Part shown: one piece after another, positions 37,101 through 51,645 of the stretch | Numbering within the stretch: the stretch's first letter is position 1 | Layout of the letters: each line of letters starts with the position of its first letter | Origin: Pectobacterium atrosepticum | Lineage (GTDB): Bacteria > Pseudomonadota > Gammaproteobacteria > Enterobacterales > Enterobacteriaceae | Assembly (NCBI GenBank): GCA_019056595.1 | Contig: CP036163.1 | Coordinates: forward strand, 2,790,001 to 2,854,000 | Reading direction: 5' to 3' | Length of the DNA stretch: 64,000 nucleotides | Notes under the pieces: model-generated | Database searches by the model: none | What the model saw: the letters and a program-made list of their open reading frames with translations, nothing else | Told to the model about the DNA's origin: nothing | Translations under genes and position numbers: made by a program

Positions 37101-38471
37101 CTATTTCTTCTTCACCGGACGCTGCCAGCCGGAAATGTGCCGTTGTTTCACACGGCTGATCACCAGTTCGTTCTCTGCCACATCGCGCGTGACCGTCGTG
37201 CCTGCGCCGATAGTCGCGCCGCTGGCAACGTTAACGGGTGCGACAAGTTGCGTATCCGAACCGACAAACACATCGTCACCAATAACCGTTTTGTGTTTAT
37301 TCGCGCCGTCATAGTTACAGGTGATCGTTCCCGCGCCAATATTAACACCGGAACCAATATCCGCATCACCCAAATAGCTAAGGTGACCCGCTTTTGATCC
37401 TTTACCCAGACGGGCCTTTTTCAGTTCGACAAAGTTACCAACATGCGCACCTTCAGCCAGTTCCGAGCCTGGTCGCAAACGGGCAAATGGCCCAATGGTA
37501 CACTGTGCTTCCAATACAGAATCTTCCAGCACAGAATAAGGACTGATCTCACTGTCATCGCCAATAATGCAGTTTTTGATCACGCAGCCAGCCCCGATTT
37601 TCACCCGGTTACCTAGCTTAACATTCCCTTCTACGACCACATTGACATCCATCACTACATCGCGACCATGAGTTAGCTCGCCACGTAGATCAAATCGTGC
37701 CGGGTCAAGCAGCATCACGCCAGCCAGCAGCAGCTTATCCGCCTGTTCACGCTGATAAATTCGCTCAAGCGCCGACAGTTGCAGGCGATTATTGACGCCC
37801 TCAACTTCGCTCAGTCGTTCGGGATGGACCGCTTCAACACGCTGACCTTCTGCCGACGCCATCGCAATAATATCGGTGATGTAAAACTCACCCTGTGCGT
37901 TGTTGTTGTTCAACTGGCTTAACCAGCGCTTTAAATCCTTACCGTTGGCAATCAAAATGCCAGTATTGATCTCGTTAATCTGGCGCTGTGCTTCGCTGGC
38001 ATCTTTGTGTTCAACGATCCCGACTACGGCACCCTTCTCACGGACAATTCGTCCATAGCCTGCTGGATCGTCCAGCTTCACCGTCAACAGGCCGATACCG
38101 CCCTGCGGCTTAGCCTCACGTAAATGTACTAGCGTCTGCGACGAAATCAGCGGTACATCGCCATACAACATCAAGATATCTTCATCATCAGCAAAATGAG
38201 GTGCGGCTTGCTGCATCGCATGCCCAGTTCCCAACTGCTCCGCCTGAAGCACCCAATTCAACGCCGGATCGGTCAGTTCATGCTTTAGCAAATCGCCGCC
38301 GTGGCCGTATACCAAATGAACATGCTGCGCGCCTGTCGTCATTGCCGCATCAATGACGTGCTGAACCATCGGTTTACCCGCCAGTTTATGTAATACCTTG
38401 GGGAGGTCGGAATACATACGGGTTCCTTTACCCGCCGCGAGGATCACCACACTCATAGCACTATTTAACAT
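37101..38471 (-). CDS. glmU: bifunctional UDP-GlcNAc pyrophosphorylase/acetyltransferase GlmU
   Basis: Acetylates glucosamine-1-phosphate and then couples it to UTP, giving UDP-GlcNAc for peptidoglycan and LPS; 456 residues as in E. coli. The N-terminal uridyltransferase (1-229) has [21 protein letters not shown]; the C-terminal left-handed beta helix (250-456) has hexapeptide repeats such as IGAGTI and VFVGSDTQL. The ATG at 38471 (MLNSAMSV) matches the E. coli start; the frame runs nine codons further upstream. It is divergent from pelX. Confidence 0.97.
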   Translation of the reverse strand: MLNSAMSVVILAAGKGTRMYSDLPKVLHKLAGKPMVQHVIDAAMTTGAQHVHLVYGHGGDLLKHELTDPALNWVLQAEQLGTGHAMQQAAPHFADDEDILMLYGDVPLISSQTLVHLREAKPQGGIGLLTVKLDDPAGYGRIVREKGAVVGIVEHKDASEAQRQINEINTGILIANGKDLKRWLSQLNNNNAQGEFYITDIIAMASAEGQRVEAVHPERLSEVEGVNNRLQLSALERIYQREQADKLLLAGVMLLDPARFDLRGELTHGRDVVMDVNVVVEGNVKLGNRVKIGAGCVIKNCIIGDDSEISPYSVLEDSVLEAQCTIGPFARLRPGSELAEGAHVGNFVELKKARLGKGSKAGHLSYLGDADIGSGVNIGAGTITCNYDGANKHKTVIGDDVFVGSDTQLVAPVNVASGATIGAGTTVTRDVAENELVISRVKQRHISGWQRPVKKK

Positions 38472-38667
38472 AAGCATCCTGACTGTACGGAGCCACAACC
38501 CCGCAAGAATAAAAATGGGTAGCCTGTTACGGCATGAATGACCAGAGTTTACCGAAACTCATGCATAACGCGGATACTTTTTGGTGAGTTTTTTCTGAAA
38601 ATCTCGCACAAAACCACGAATAATCATGAGAAGAGGAGGTGAGCGCTATACCATCGCCAACAACAGA

Positions 38668-38686
38668 AATGACACGGTGTTTCATA
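38668..38686. promoter_or_regulatory. KdgR-like operator 1 upstream of pelX
   Basis: AATGACACGGTGTTTCATA fits the published KdgR consensus AATRAAAYRNYRTTTYATT at 17 of 19 positions by my count. It lies about 110 bases before the pelX ATG. KdgR represses pectin-degradation genes in soft-rot bacteria until pectin breakdown products appear. Confidence 0.7.
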
Positions 38687-38731
38687 AAAAACAGACTTTA
38701 TTTTTAAGTATTTCCATTTGTGACATACGCA

Positions 38732-38750
38732 AAAGAAACAGCGTTTCATT
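38732..38750. promoter_or_regulatory. KdgR-like operator 2 upstream of pelX
   Basis: AAAGAAACAGCGTTTCATT fits AATRAAAYRNYRTTTYATT at 18 of 19 positions, 46 bases before the pelX ATG, where it would block a pelX promoter. The rest of the 325-base glmU-pelX gap is AT-rich and holds nothing else I can name. Confidence 0.8.
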
Positions 38751-38796
38751 TATAGCAATATACGCGGGAAAATAATTCAATAACGAAGGAGATACA

Positions 38797-41031
38797 ATGA
38801 AACGTTGTTCTTCACAAAAATGTGATTCTTTACAGAAACACCGTTCTTCACGCCTCGCAGCCGTCGCGTTGACGAATGCATTACTTTTCAGCTTCAGTGC
38901 ACACGCCGCGACAGAATCAACACCCGTCTGGCACGGTATCGCTTTTGGTCAGTCAACAGACGTAAACTTTTCATCCAATGTCCTGCCAGAAAAAATTGGC
39001 GTAAACGACGTCACCATTAACGGCAAGAAACTAACCCCGGGGGATAACGCTGATTTGTCCGCACCAATCACGATTGAGAGTCGTGGCGGAAAAATTGCCA
39101 ACACCCATGACGGGCTGACGTTCTTCTATACACAGTTGCCTGCCAATGTGAATTTTACGCTTCAATCTGATATTACCGTGGAACAGTTTGGACCGGAAAA
39201 TGGCGCCAAACCTGCGGCTCAGGAAGGGGCGGGGATTCTGGTGCGCGATATTATTGGCATACCGCGTCAGGAACCGCTGAAAGAAGGATATGAAGAATTC
39301 CCTGCGGCATCCAACATGGTGATGAATGCCATCATGACGCAGGATAAAAAGTCTCATACCGAAATCAAACTACAGGCGATTTTGCGTAACGGCGTCACAC
39401 AACCGTGGGGCAACGCGGGCGCGAAAATTACCAAAACCAGCTATCAGGAAAACGTCAATCTGGAGCAAACGCCTACGTTCCGTCTGAAATTGGAACGCAC
39501 CAACGACGGCTTCATTACCTCTTATGCACCGAAAGGTACGGATAACTGGGTATCAAAAGAAATCAAAGGTGCAGACGTCGTCACCAAGTTGGATAAAGAT
39601 CACTATTATGTTGGTTTCTTTTCCTCCCGTAACGCCAAAATCACCGTCAGCAATGCACAGTTGACGACGACACCGGCGCAAACCAAAGCCTCACCGGAAT
39701 TTAAAGCCAAGGATTACGATCCTTTGATCCAGGTGATGTCATCGCCTAAAACCACCAGCGAACATTATCTCGTACAGGCTAAAGCTAACTACAACGGCAC
39801 GATCGCGGTTTCACAAGAGGGTAAATCTCTGGGTGATGCCAAGCAGGTAAAAGCGGGGGAAACCTTCTCTCTGCCAGCAAAAATTGCCGGTAACAGTGCT
39901 GAATTCAAACTCGCTTACCAACCTGCGGAAGGGGATGATAAAGCAGTAAAAGAAAGCACGTTCAAGGTTGAAAAAGTGGCTTATGCAGACGCCAAAAATC
40001 TGTATGTTTCGCCACAAGGTTCAGCCAGCAACGACGGCAGTAAAAATGCACCGCTCGATTTAGCTAGCGCCGTCGCCGCTCTGCCAGCTGGTGGAACAAT
40101 TTGGCTCAACGATGGTGATTACAGCGCGGCAGAAATCCCCGTTAGCGCTAGCGGTCAGCAAAAAACCGTCAAGAACCTGTTTGCTGTCGGCAATAAAGCC
40201 GTCATTCATGGCCTGCAACTGAAAGCGAGCCATTGGCATGTAAAAGGTATTGAAATCACAGAGAAACCATTCCGTATCGAGGGGAGCTACAACACCATCG
40301 AACGCGTGCTGGCGCACCATGCTGACGATACAGGTATTCAGGTAACCTCGACGGCCGATGTAGGCAGACCACTGTGGGCCAGCCATAACCTGATTCTGAA
40401 CTCAGAATCTCACAGCAATCAGGACGCTGGAAAAATTAACGCCGACGGTTTCGCAGTGAAAATGCGTGTGGGTGAAGGCAACGTGATTCGCGGTGCGTTC
40501 TCGCACAACAACATCGATGACGGCTTCGACCTGTTTAACAAAATTGAAGACGGCGCAAACGGCGTTGTGGTGATCGAGAATTCAATTGCCATGAACAACA
40601 CCAGCAACGGCTTCAAAATGGGTGGCGAAGGCCAGCCAGTGGCCCATCAGGTCAAAAACAGCATTGCTGTGGGTAACAAGCTTGATGGTTTCACTGACAA
40701 CTTCAACCCAGGTGCATTGATCGTTGAAGACAACATTGCGTTAGATAACGAACGCTTTAACTTCATTTTCCGTCCAAGCCCTTACTCTGGCCCGGAAAAA
40801 CAAGGCGTCTTCAAGAACAACGTTTCGCTGAAAACCAAAGCGGGTAAATATGATGATGCGGTTATCGGCAGCATCGATAACACCAACTATTTCATCAAAG
40901 GCGACCGTTCTGTTAACGCGCAGGGTAAAGAAATCACAGTAAACAACTTCATATCCGTTACCGTCCCAGAGACGTTTACGCGAGATGCCAAAGGCAATCT
41001 GGTACTTGGCGACTTCCTGAGGAAGAAATAA
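38797..41031 (+). CDS. pelX: family 9 exo-/pectate lyase PelX
   Basis: Secreted or periplasmic pectate lyase of polysaccharide lyase family 9, 744 residues, close in size and domain layout to Erwinia chrysanthemi PelX, an exopolygalacturonate lyase. An extended signal peptide (about 1-37, ending FSAHAA) is followed by an N-terminal extension with two beta-type domains (about 40-405), then the PL9 parallel beta helix from about 408 (LYVSPQGSASNDGSKNAPL). D550, D574, D575 and D578 have exactly the spacing of the calcium ligands D209, D233, D234 and D237 of Pel9A. K607 (NGFKMGG) is a likely catalytic lysine. AAGGAG precedes the ATG. Confidence 0.88.
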   Translation: MKRCSSQKCDSLQKHRSSRLAAVALTNALLFSFSAHAATESTPVWHGIAFGQSTDVNFSSNVLPEKIGVNDVTINGKKLTPGDNADLSAPITIESRGGKIANTHDGLTFFYTQLPANVNFTLQSDITVEQFGPENGAKPAAQEGAGILVRDIIGIPRQEPLKEGYEEFPAASNMVMNAIMTQDKKSHTEIKLQAILRNGVTQPWGNAGAKITKTSYQENVNLEQTPTFRLKLERTNDGFITSYAPKGTDNWVSKEIKGADVVTKLDKDHYYVGFFSSRNAKITVSNAQLTTTPAQTKASPEFKAKDYDPLIQVMSSPKTTSEHYLVQAKANYNGTIAVSQEGKSLGDAKQVKAGETFSLPAKIAGNSAEFKLAYQPAEGDDKAVKESTFKVEKVAYADAKNLYVSPQGSASNDGSKNAPLDLASAVAALPAGGTIWLNDGDYSAAEIPVSASGQQKTVKNLFAVGNKAVIHGLQLKASHWHVKGIEITEKPFRIEGSYNTIERVLAHHADDTGIQVTSTADVGRPLWASHNLILNSESHSNQDAGKINADGFAVKMRVGEGNVIRGAFSHNNIDDGFDLFNKIEDGANGVVVIENSIAMNNTSNGFKMGGEGQPVAHQVKNSIAVGNKLDGFTDNFNPGALIVEDNIALDNERFNFIFRPSPYSGPEKQGVFKNNVSLKTKAGKYDDAVIGSIDNTNYFIKGDRSVNAQGKEITVNNFISVTVPETFTRDAKGNLVLGDFLRKK

Positions 41032-41059
41032 GATATTTTCAGGCTATTGAAAAAACGGG

Positions 41060-41277
41060 TTTGTAGAACGAAAACGGGGATAATGGAATAGAAGAGTAAA
41101 GCGTCCGCGCCATGGACAAAAACGTCAGGAACGTTTTTGAACGTCGCTTGCGACGACCCTGAAAGGGTGAATCTCAGGGATGAGATTCATATTGCGCGGC
41201 TCGAGCGTACAGGGAGGTATTCACAGCGTCTTTACGATCTATCCATTACCCCGCTCGGCTCCCTTTGCTAGCGACCT
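41060..41277. repeat. structured dispersed repeat, family 2, copy 2
   Basis: 218 bases matching 4421-4639. Hairpins are CAAAAACGT/ACGTTTTTG (41117-41139), CGTCG/CGACG (41142-41155) and TGAATCTCA/TGAGATTCA (41168-41189). In the first hairpin one base pair differs from copy 1 on both arms (A-T here, G-C there). It fills the 356-base gap after pelX together with the atp terminator. Confidence 0.86.
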
Positions 41278-41336
41278 AAGATTCGTAGATTGTTTAGCAT
41301 CGTTTCGACGCAGAATAACATCACCTTAAATGCAAA

Positions 41337-41366
41337 AAGGCCAGTCAGTGTGAACTGACTGGCCTT
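41337..41366 (-). terminator. rho-independent terminator of the atp operon
   Basis: 12-bp stem AAGGCCAGTCAG/CTGACTGGCCTT with a six-base loop. The minus-strand transcript continues with TTTTT. It lies 21 bases after the atpC stop. On the plus strand the stem could also end read-through from pelX, though no clean T-run follows. Confidence 0.92.
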
Positions 41367-41387
41367 CAATTATTTCAAGCTTATCTG

Positions 41388-41807
41388 TTACATCGCTTTT
41401 CTGGTCAGCTCAATAACACGCAGCTTCGCAATCGCTTTTGTCAGCTCTGCGGAAGCCTGAGCATAATCCACATCGCCATGCGAATTACGGATATGGTCTT
41501 CGGCTTTGCGTTTCGCTTCCAACGCACGGGCTTCATCCAAATCCTGTCCACGAATAGCGGTATCGGACAGTACGGTAACCATATTCGGCTGCACCTCAAG
41601 GACGCCACCAGAAAGGTAGATATACTCTTCTTCACCGTGCTGCTTAACGATACGAATCATACCCGGTTTAATGGCAGTGAGCAGAGGGGCATGTCCCGGA
41701 TAAATACCCAGTTCGCCTTCGCTCCCCGTTACCTGGATCTTCTGCACCAGACCGGAGAACATTTGCTGTTCCGCACTCACGACATCCAGATGGTAAGTCA
41801 TAGCCAT
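41388..41807 (-). CDS. atpC: ATP synthase epsilon subunit AtpC
   Basis: Central-stalk subunit of F1, 139 residues. The N-terminal beta sandwich (1-85; [19 protein letters not shown]) and the C-terminal two-helix regulatory domain ([19 protein letters not shown]) are nearly identical to E. coli. It is last in atpIBEFHAGDC, 19 bases after atpD. Confidence 0.98.
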
Positions 41808-41826
41808 GTCACCCTCCTACAAGGCG

Positions 41827-44120
<2,294 letters not shown>

Positions 44121-44172
44121 CTTTGCTTCTCCTCAAAGCCTTGCGGCCTGCTTTACAGCAGGCCACCGGGCG

Positions 44173-45714
44173 TTACCAGGACTGGGTTGCCTTAAAAGTA
44201 TCGAGGATGCCTTTAAACTTGCCCTCGATCTCATCGTTATAAGCGCCAGTCTGGTCGATTTGTTGCAGAAGTTCGCCATGCTCACGGTCAGCGTAAGCCA
44301 GCAGAGCCGCTTCAAAGCTACCGACTTTTGACAGGTCAACATCTTCCAGATAACCACGTTCCGCCGCAAACAGAACCAGAGACTGCTGTGCGACAGACAT
44401 CGGCGCATACTGTTTCTGTTTCAACAGCTCGGTCACTTTCTGACCGTGGCTCAACTGCTTGCGTGTTGCATCATCAAGATCGGAAGCGAACTGAGAAAAT
44501 GCCGCCAACTCACGATACTGCGCCAGAGCGGTACGAATACCACCGGACAGTTTCTTCATGATCTTGGTCTGTGCTGCACCACCCACACGGGATACGGAGA
44601 TCCCTGGGTTAACTGCAGGACGAATACCGGCGTTAAACAAGTTGGATTCCAGGAAGATCTGACCATCAGTAATCGAAATTACGTTGGTCGGAACGAACGC
44701 AGAAACGTCACCTGCTTGCGTTTCGATGATCGGCAGTGCCGTCAACGAACCGGTTTTCCCCTTCACTTCACCCTTGGTGAATGCTTCAACGTAATCCGCG
44801 TTAACACGCGATGCACGTTCCAACAAACGGGAGTGGAGATAGAAAACGTCACCAGGATAGGCTTCACGACCTGGCGGACGACGAAGCAGCAGAGAAATCT
44901 GACGATAAGCAACGGCCTGTTTGGACAGGTCATCATAAATAATCAGCGCATCTTCACCACGGTCACGGAAATACTCACCCATCGCACAACCGGCATACGG
45001 TGCCAGATATTGCAGAGCGGCAGATTCAGACGCAGTAGCGACGACGACAATGGTGTTTTCCAGTGCGCCATGCTCTTCCAGTTTACGCACCACGTTAGAA
45101 ATCGTGGAGGCTTTCTGGCCGATAGCAACGTACACACATTTGATACCGGAATCACGCTGGTTGATGATGGCATCGATGGCCAGCGCGGTTTTACCCGTCT
45201 GACGGTCACCGATAATCAGCTCACGCTGACCACGGCCGATTGGAATCATGGCATCAACGGACTTATAGCCCGTTTGTACCGGCTCATCAACGGACTGACG
45301 TTCGATAACGCCAGGCGCAATCGCTTCAACCGCAGAGAAACCATCGTGATCCAGTGCACCTTTACCGTCAATCGGTGCGCCCAGCGTGTTGACCACGCGA
45401 CCCAGCAGGCCTCGGCCAACCGGAACTTCAAGAATACGGCCGGTGCATTTTACTTTCATGCCTTCAGCCAGATCCGCATACGGCCCCATGACTACCGCAC
45501 CAACGGAGTCTCGCTCCAGGTTCAGTGCGATCGCATAACGGTTACCCGGCAGAGAGATCATCTCCCCCTGCATCACGTCAGCCAGACCGTGGACGCGGAT
45601 GATTCCGTCACTGACGGAAACAATAGTACCTTCATTGTGAGCTTCGCTCACCACATTGAACTGAGCAATGCGCTGCTTGATCAGTTCGCTGATTTCGGTG
45701 GAATTCAGTTGCAT
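44173..45714 (-). CDS. atpA: ATP synthase alpha subunit AtpA
   Basis: Non-catalytic nucleotide-binding subunit of F1, 513 residues. N-terminal beta barrel (25-95), P-loop GDRQTGKT near 169 and the conserved [17 protein letters not shown]. It starts 12 bases after atpH. A long open frame on the opposite strand over this gene is not a gene. Confidence 0.98.
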
Positions 45715-45726
45715 GCTCCAGTCCCC

Positions 45727-46260
45727 TTAAGACTGCAAGACGTCTGCCAAACGTTCCAGACGACTGCGAATGCTGCCATCTATCACCATATCGCCCGCGC
45801 GAATAACCACGCCGGCCATGACAGACTTATCAATTTTGCAATTCAGCTTCACTTTGCGTGACAGACGTTTTTCCATAGCGGCAGCGATTTTTGATAGCTG
45901 CTGCTCATTCAACGTGCTGGCAGAAATCACATCGACGTCAACCGTCGATTCTAGTGCTGCCCGCAGTTGAATAAATTGTTCCAGTACTTCAGGAAGCACC
46001 AGTAAACGTCCGTTTTCGGCCATCACCCTAATCAGGTTCTGACCGGCTTCATCAAGTTGATCACCACAAACGGCAATAAACGTTTTTGCCAGCTCAATCG
46101 GTGCAATCGCACCAGAAAGTAACTCGGCAATCTGCTCATTGCGCGCCACTTCGGCCGAAAACGCCAGCATGCTCTGCCAGCGATCCAAGGCCTGATTCTC
46201 AACCGCAAAGTCAAAAGCTGCTTTGGCGTAGGGGCGAGCTACCGTGACAAATTCAGACAT
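45727..46260 (-). CDS. atpH: ATP synthase delta subunit AtpH
   Basis: Peripheral-stalk subunit that ties F1 to the b dimer, 177 residues. The N-terminal helical domain starts [20 protein letters not shown]; the C-terminal part has [21 protein letters not shown]. 14 bases after atpF. Confidence 0.97.
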   Translation of the reverse strand: MSEFVTVARPYAKAAFDFAVENQALDRWQSMLAFSAEVARNEQIAELLSGAIAPIELAKTFIAVCGDQLDEAGQNLIRVMAENGRLLVLPEVLEQFIQLRAALESTVDVDVISASTLNEQQLSKIAAAMEKRLSRKVKLNCKIDKSVMAGVVIRAGDMVIDGSIRSRLERLADVLQS

Positions 46261-46274
46261 CAGCCCCTCCCTCC

Positions 46275-46745
46275 TTACAGTTCAGCGACCAGTTTATCAA
46301 CGATGTCGCTGTTAGCAGCTTCATCCACGGAACGTTCAATAATTTTTTCGGCACCGGCAATCGCCAATACGGCAACTTGCTTACGCAGCTCTTCACGAGC
46401 ACGTTTACGTTCGGCTTCGATTTCAGCCTGAGCCTGTGCCACAATCTTGTTACGTTCAGCTTCTGCTTCGGCTTTCGCCTCATCCAGGATCTGAGCACGG
46501 CGTTTGTTCGCCTGCTCGATGATAACCTGAGCATCCGCTTTAGCTTTCTTCAGTTGATCTGTCGCATTGGCCTGAGCCAAGTTCAAATCTTTTTTGGCCC
46601 GTTCAGCAGAAGCCAGACCGTCAGCAATTTCTTTCTGACGTTTCTCGATGGCTGCCATCATCGGCGGCCATACATACTTCATGCAGAACCAGACAAACAG
46701 GACGAACGCAATGGCCTGGCCGAGGATTGTTGCATTAATATTCAC
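46275..46745 (-). CDS. atpF: ATP synthase b subunit AtpF
   Basis: Membrane-anchored peripheral stalk, 156 residues. One N-terminal membrane helix ([20 protein letters not shown]) is followed by a long charged coiled coil rich in Ala, Lys and Glu (30-150). The length equals E. coli b. Confidence 0.97.
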   Translation of the reverse strand: MNINATILGQAIAFVLFVWFCMKYVWPPMMAAIEKRQKEIADGLASAERAKKDLNLAQANATDQLKKAKADAQVIIEQANKRRAQILDEAKAEAEAERNKIVAQAQAEIEAERKRAREELRKQVAVLAIAGAEKIIERSVDEAANSDIVDKLVAEL

Positions 46746-46808
46746 AGCACAATGCCTCTTTCAAAGTTAAATAAGTTGATGTTTTAACCTCAGCAGAAAA
46801 CATTCTGC

Positions 46809-47066
<258 letters not shown>

Positions 47067-47097
47067 TCAGTTAAAAACGTTATTTGTTGAAAGAAAA

Positions 47098-47919
<822 letters not shown>

Positions 47920-48303
47920 TTAATTACGGTAACGATTAATTACGATCGGTGCCACGATCTGCATAACCAGCACCGATAAATAAGTCAGGCCTAGCGGAAA
48001 GAATGCCGCTTTAAATACGCCTAACGCCACCACTAACAGTGCAATGGTGATAAATACTTTAAGCGCCTCGCCAATCGCGAATGACCAGGCTACACGTCCA
48101 TCAGCAGGCTTGTGCGACTGATGACGCAAGGCAAACAGCACAAACAAGACATTCGGCAACCAGGCTGCCAATCCTCCGCCTAATGCAGAAGCGGCAGCGT
48201 TGACGCTATTGAGGCTGAAAACAGCACTCAACAAAGCAAAAGTCACTAACTGTAGCAACAGCAGCCTTAAGGCCACCTTTCCGCTGTAAAGGGATACAGG
48301 CAT
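47920..48303 (-). CDS. atpI: ATP synthase accessory protein AtpI
   Basis: Small inner-membrane protein, 127 residues, four hydrophobic segments, first gene of the atp operon. AtpI helps assembly of the c-ring and is not part of the finished enzyme. Starts MPVSLYSGKVALRLLLLQ; GGGLAAWLPNVLFVLFA is the conserved core. Confidence 0.93.
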   Translation of the reverse strand: MPVSLYSGKVALRLLLLQLVTFALLSAVFSLNSVNAAASALGGGLAAWLPNVLFVLFALRHQSHKPADGRVAWSFAIGEALKVFITIALLVVALGVFKAAFFPLGLTYLSVLVMQIVAPIVINRYRN

Positions 48304-48926
48304 GACGTTTGCTCTCTCCGTACCTTTTCAGAGGTATACCGAATGACGTATAAAACTGCCTTTACACCACTGAGTCAAGCAGCAAAAAACGAGCAAATTA
48401 TACGGGTCATACCTGCGAATTCAATCGATAAGTAGCGAAAAGGTGAACAATTATTTAAATTTCTTTCTGAAGCCCCGTTTTTGCTAACAATCATTCTTGT
48501 TCACGCCTAATGTAATTAATGTCTAAAGCCCTCTAATCTGTGATGTGACTCACATAAAAGGCTTTACAGCTATTTATACCAGAACGTGTTTTTTTTTGTC
48601 TTTAGCAAAACAAGCTATTTATTTTATTTAACTTCAATAAGTTAGATAAATAGTTATTCAAAAAACGCAATAAACGACGTTTCAACTATCTATTGACATT
48701 ATTGATATCGTTTCTTTACTCATTTAACACAAAAATAACTAATTTTTGATGCCGATGATTTATTTTCGCTCGTTATTATTCAGTGCGAAAGTAAAAGAAC
48801 GGCACTGAAAAAACCAAGATGTAAAATTTCAGTGATCGCGATGCGTTCTGGAACGATGCCACCGATAAACGAAGCGGCAGCCTGACACGCAATATTTAGT
48901 TATAATTTTTTTGATAAAAAACAAAA
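48304..48926. other. long intergenic region between rsmG and atpI
   Basis: 623 bases, AT-rich, without a plausible gene. The atp promoter lies at its left end (48397-48424). E. coli has a gap of similar length here. The rest shows no repeat, hairpin or binding site that I can name. Confidence 0.8.
48397..48424 (-). promoter_or_regulatory. sigma-70 promoter of the atp operon
   Basis: On the minus strand, TTGAAT (48419-48424) and a perfect TATAAT (48397-48402) are separated by 16 bases. It lies about 95 bases before atpI and is the best promoter in the gap. Confidence 0.8.
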
Positions 48927-49547
48927 TTAGTTTGGTTTAAGCACGATCAAATGGCGTTCACCTTCCAGATCGGGAACCGATAAACGGACAACCTGATCTA
49001 ATAAGACACCTTGTGGCAAGGATGACAATTCATCCTGTGGAAGTACGCCTTTGAGGGCATAAAACCGCCCTGTCGTCCTGGCTGGAAGATGATTACACCA
49101 GCTAATCATATCCTGCAAAGAGGCGAATGCTCGGCTGATCACCCCATCAAAAGGCGGCTCTGCTGGAAAGTCTTCAACACGACTCTGCACTGGCGTGATG
49201 TTCTCAAGCTGTAGTTCATGCTGAACTTGACGCAGGAAGCGCACACGTTTACCCAGACTATCTAGCAAGGTGAAATGCGATTCAGGTCGAACAATCGCCA
49301 GCGGAATACCCGGCAAGCCCGGCCCCGTTCCCACATCGATAAAACGCTGTCCATGTAAATGCGGCTCAACCACGATACTGTCCATGATGTGACGGACAAG
49401 CATTTGCTGTGGATCGCGTACAGACGTCAGATTATAAGCTTTGTTCCACTTATTCAGCATGTCAACGTACTGTATCAGAAGATTTTTTTGCTTATCTGAT
49501 ATCACAATACCAGCCGCATTTAGCAGATTATCGAGTGTGTTGCGCAC
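48927..49547 (-). CDS. rsmG: 16S rRNA (G527) N7-methyltransferase RsmG
   Basis: SAM-dependent methyltransferase that modifies G527 of 16S rRNA, 206 residues. SAM motif [17 protein letters not shown] near 69, with the conserved N-terminal [20 protein letters not shown]. The start is GTG at 49547, with GGGAT just upstream; no closer ATG fits. It follows mnmG, separated by a hairpin. Confidence 0.96.
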   Translation of the reverse strand: MRNTLDNLLNAAGIVISDKQKNLLIQYVDMLNKWNKAYNLTSVRDPQQMLVRHIMDSIVVEPHLHGQRFIDVGTGPGLPGIPLAIVRPESHFTLLDSLGKRVRFLRQVQHELQLENITPVQSRVEDFPAEPPFDGVISRAFASLQDMISWCNHLPARTTGRFYALKGVLPQDELSSLPQGVLLDQVVRLSVPDLEGERHLIVLKPN

Positions 49548-49584
49548 AATAAGATCCCGATGAAAAAGATGAGGTTAATAATAA

Positions 49585-49608
49585 AAATAGCCGGATAACC
49601 GGCTATTT
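49585..49608 (-). terminator. hairpin terminator between mnmG and rsmG
   Basis: 10-bp stem AAATAGCCGG/CCGGCTATTT with a four-base loop, then TTATTATTAA in the minus direction. It lies 23 bases past the mnmG stop and would reduce read-through into rsmG, leaving only a short leader for that gene. Confidence 0.8.
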
Positions 49609-49630
49609 AGAGGGATAATTTTACCTTAAA

Positions 49631-51520
49631 TCAGGCGCTACGGCGCAGCAGACCCTGTTTTTTAAGCCAGATCAGCAGAATTGAGATCGCCGCAGGTGTA
49701 ATGCCAGAAATACGCGAAGCCTGACCGATAGACGAAGGTTTGTGATCGTTCAGCTTGGCAATCACCTCGTTGGACAACCCATTAACCTGCTTGTAATCCA
49801 GATCGGCAGGCAACAGCGCATTTTCATTGCGCAGCTGTTTCTCAATTTCATCCTGTTGACGGGCAATATACCCTTCGTATTTGACCTGAATTTCAACCTG
49901 TTCAGCAGCCTGCTCGTCGGTTAATCCCGGGGCAAACAGTGGTAGCGCAGTAAGCTGAGCGTAATCCACTTCAGGGCGACGTAGCAGCTCTTCACCATTA
50001 GCTTCACGCGACAGCGGTGTTTTCAGCAGTGAATTGACCTGATCTAACAGTTCAGATTGCGGGTGAACGTGAATGTCACGCAGACGCTGGCGCTCTTTCT
50101 CAATGTTCTCGAGCTTCTCGTTGAAACGTGCCCAGCGATGATCGTCGACCATCCCCAGCTCACGACCCATTTCTGTCAAACGCAGATCGGCGTTATCTTC
50201 ACGTAGCATCAGACGGTATTCAGCACGTGACGTAAACATGCGGTAGGGTTCTTTCGTACCCAACGTACAAAGATCGTCAACCAGCACGCCGAGATAGGCT
50301 TGATCGCGGCGCGGTGACCAGCCTTCCTTGTCGGCAGACAGGCGAGCTGCATTCAGGCCAGCCAGCATGCCCTGTGCCGCCGCTTCCTCATACCCCGTTG
50401 TGCCGTTGATTTGTCCGGCAAAGAACAGGCCATGAACAAACTTGTTTTCCAGCGTAGGTTTCAGATCGCGAGGATCGAAGAAATCGTACTCAATTGCATA
50501 TCCAGGGCGAACGATACGCGCATTTTCCATTCCTGCCATTGAGCGAACAATTTGCCACTGGACGTCAAACGGCAAACTTGTCGAGATCCCGTTTGGATAA
50601 ATTTCGTTACTGGTCAGCCCTTCAGGTTCGAGAAAGATCTGATGCGTGTTTCGATCGGCAAAACGCATGACTTTGTCTTCGATCGATGGGCAATAACGCG
50701 GCCCGATCCCTTCGATGATCCCAGCATACATCGGGCTACGATCCAGATTATTACGGATCACATCATGCGTTTTCTCATTGGTATGCGTGATGTAGCACGG
50801 CATCTGTGCAGGATGCTGGCCTGCATTCCCCAGGAATGAGAAAACCGGCATTGGGTTATCACCGTGCTGTTGTGCCAGCACGCTAAAATCAATCGTTCTG
50901 GCGTCAATACGTGGTGGTGTACCCGTTTTCAGGCGGTTTACGCGTAGAGGCAGTTCACGCAGGCGACGGGCTAGCGGAATGGAAGGCGGATCGCCTGCAC
51001 GCCCACCGCTGTAGTTATCCAGCCCGATGTGAATTTTGCCGTCAAGGAAAGTACCTACCGTTAACACCACGGCTTTCGCACGAAATTTTAGTCCCATCTG
51101 GGTAACCGCGCCGACGACACGATCGTTTTCCACAATCAGATCGTCAACGGCCTGCTGGAAGATCGTTAAATTTGGCTGATTCTCCAGTGCGGTGCGAATA
51201 GCCTGACGATAGAGCACGCGATCCGCTTGTGCGCGTGTCGCTCTGACAGCTGGGCCTTTACTGCTGTTTAGTATCCTAAACTGTATACCTGCCTGATCGA
51301 CGGCACGTGCCATCAACCCTCCCATGGCATCGATCTCTTTAACCAGATGGCCTTTTCCAATACCGCCGATCGCCGGGTTACAAGACATTTGTCCCAGCGT
51401 ATCAATATTGTGCGTGAGTAAAAGCGTCTGTTGGCCCATTCGGGCAGAAGCCATCGCTGCTTCTGTTCCGGCATGACCGCCACCGATCACAATGACGTCA
51501 AATGGATCTGGATAAAACAT
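49631..51520 (-). CDS. mnmG: tRNA uridine-5-carboxymethylaminomethyl enzyme MnmG (GidA)
   Basis: FAD-dependent half of the MnmEG complex that modifies U34 of several tRNAs, 629 residues as in E. coli. FAD dinucleotide motif [12 protein letters not shown] near the N-terminus; [20 protein letters not shown] and the C-terminal [18 protein letters not shown]. The ATG at 51520 (MFYPDPFD) is chosen; the frame runs 32 codons upstream without support. oriC lies directly upstream. Confidence 0.97.
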   Translation of the reverse strand: MFYPDPFDVIVIGGGHAGTEAAMASARMGQQTLLLTHNIDTLGQMSCNPAIGGIGKGHLVKEIDAMGGLMARAVDQAGIQFRILNSSKGPAVRATRAQADRVLYRQAIRTALENQPNLTIFQQAVDDLIVENDRVVGAVTQMGLKFRAKAVVLTVGTFLDGKIHIGLDNYSGGRAGDPPSIPLARRLRELPLRVNRLKTGTPPRIDARTIDFSVLAQQHGDNPMPVFSFLGNAGQHPAQMPCYITHTNEKTHDVIRNNLDRSPMYAGIIEGIGPRYCPSIEDKVMRFADRNTHQIFLEPEGLTSNEIYPNGISTSLPFDVQWQIVRSMAGMENARIVRPGYAIEYDFFDPRDLKPTLENKFVHGLFFAGQINGTTGYEEAAAQGMLAGLNAARLSADKEGWSPRRDQAYLGVLVDDLCTLGTKEPYRMFTSRAEYRLMLREDNADLRLTEMGRELGMVDDHRWARFNEKLENIEKERQRLRDIHVHPQSELLDQVNSLLKTPLSREANGEELLRRPEVDYAQLTALPLFAPGLTDEQAAEQVEIQVKYEGYIARQQDEIEKQLRNENALLPADLDYKQVNGLSNEVIAKLNDHKPSSIGQASRISGITPAAISILLIWLKKQGLLRRSA

Positions 51521-51645
51521 GGTACTGCTCCTCGCATTATTGCGAATGATTAGTGGCGAACGATCGTTATTTGCCCTGGGGTGGGGGATTCTACTCAACT
51601 TTGAGCCAACGACCAAGTCCGTTGGATCCTCGTTAATTAAAGAAA

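Noticed and set aside
44446-45861. 471-codon open frame on the plus strand
   Set aside because: It lies opposite atpA and atpH, is rich in His, Arg, Asn and Thr as expected for an antisense shadow, and has no ribosome site or known domain.
48693-48720. TTGACA on the plus strand in the rsmG-atpI gap
   Set aside because: The best -10 at a proper distance (TTTACT) is poor and no plus-strand gene follows.
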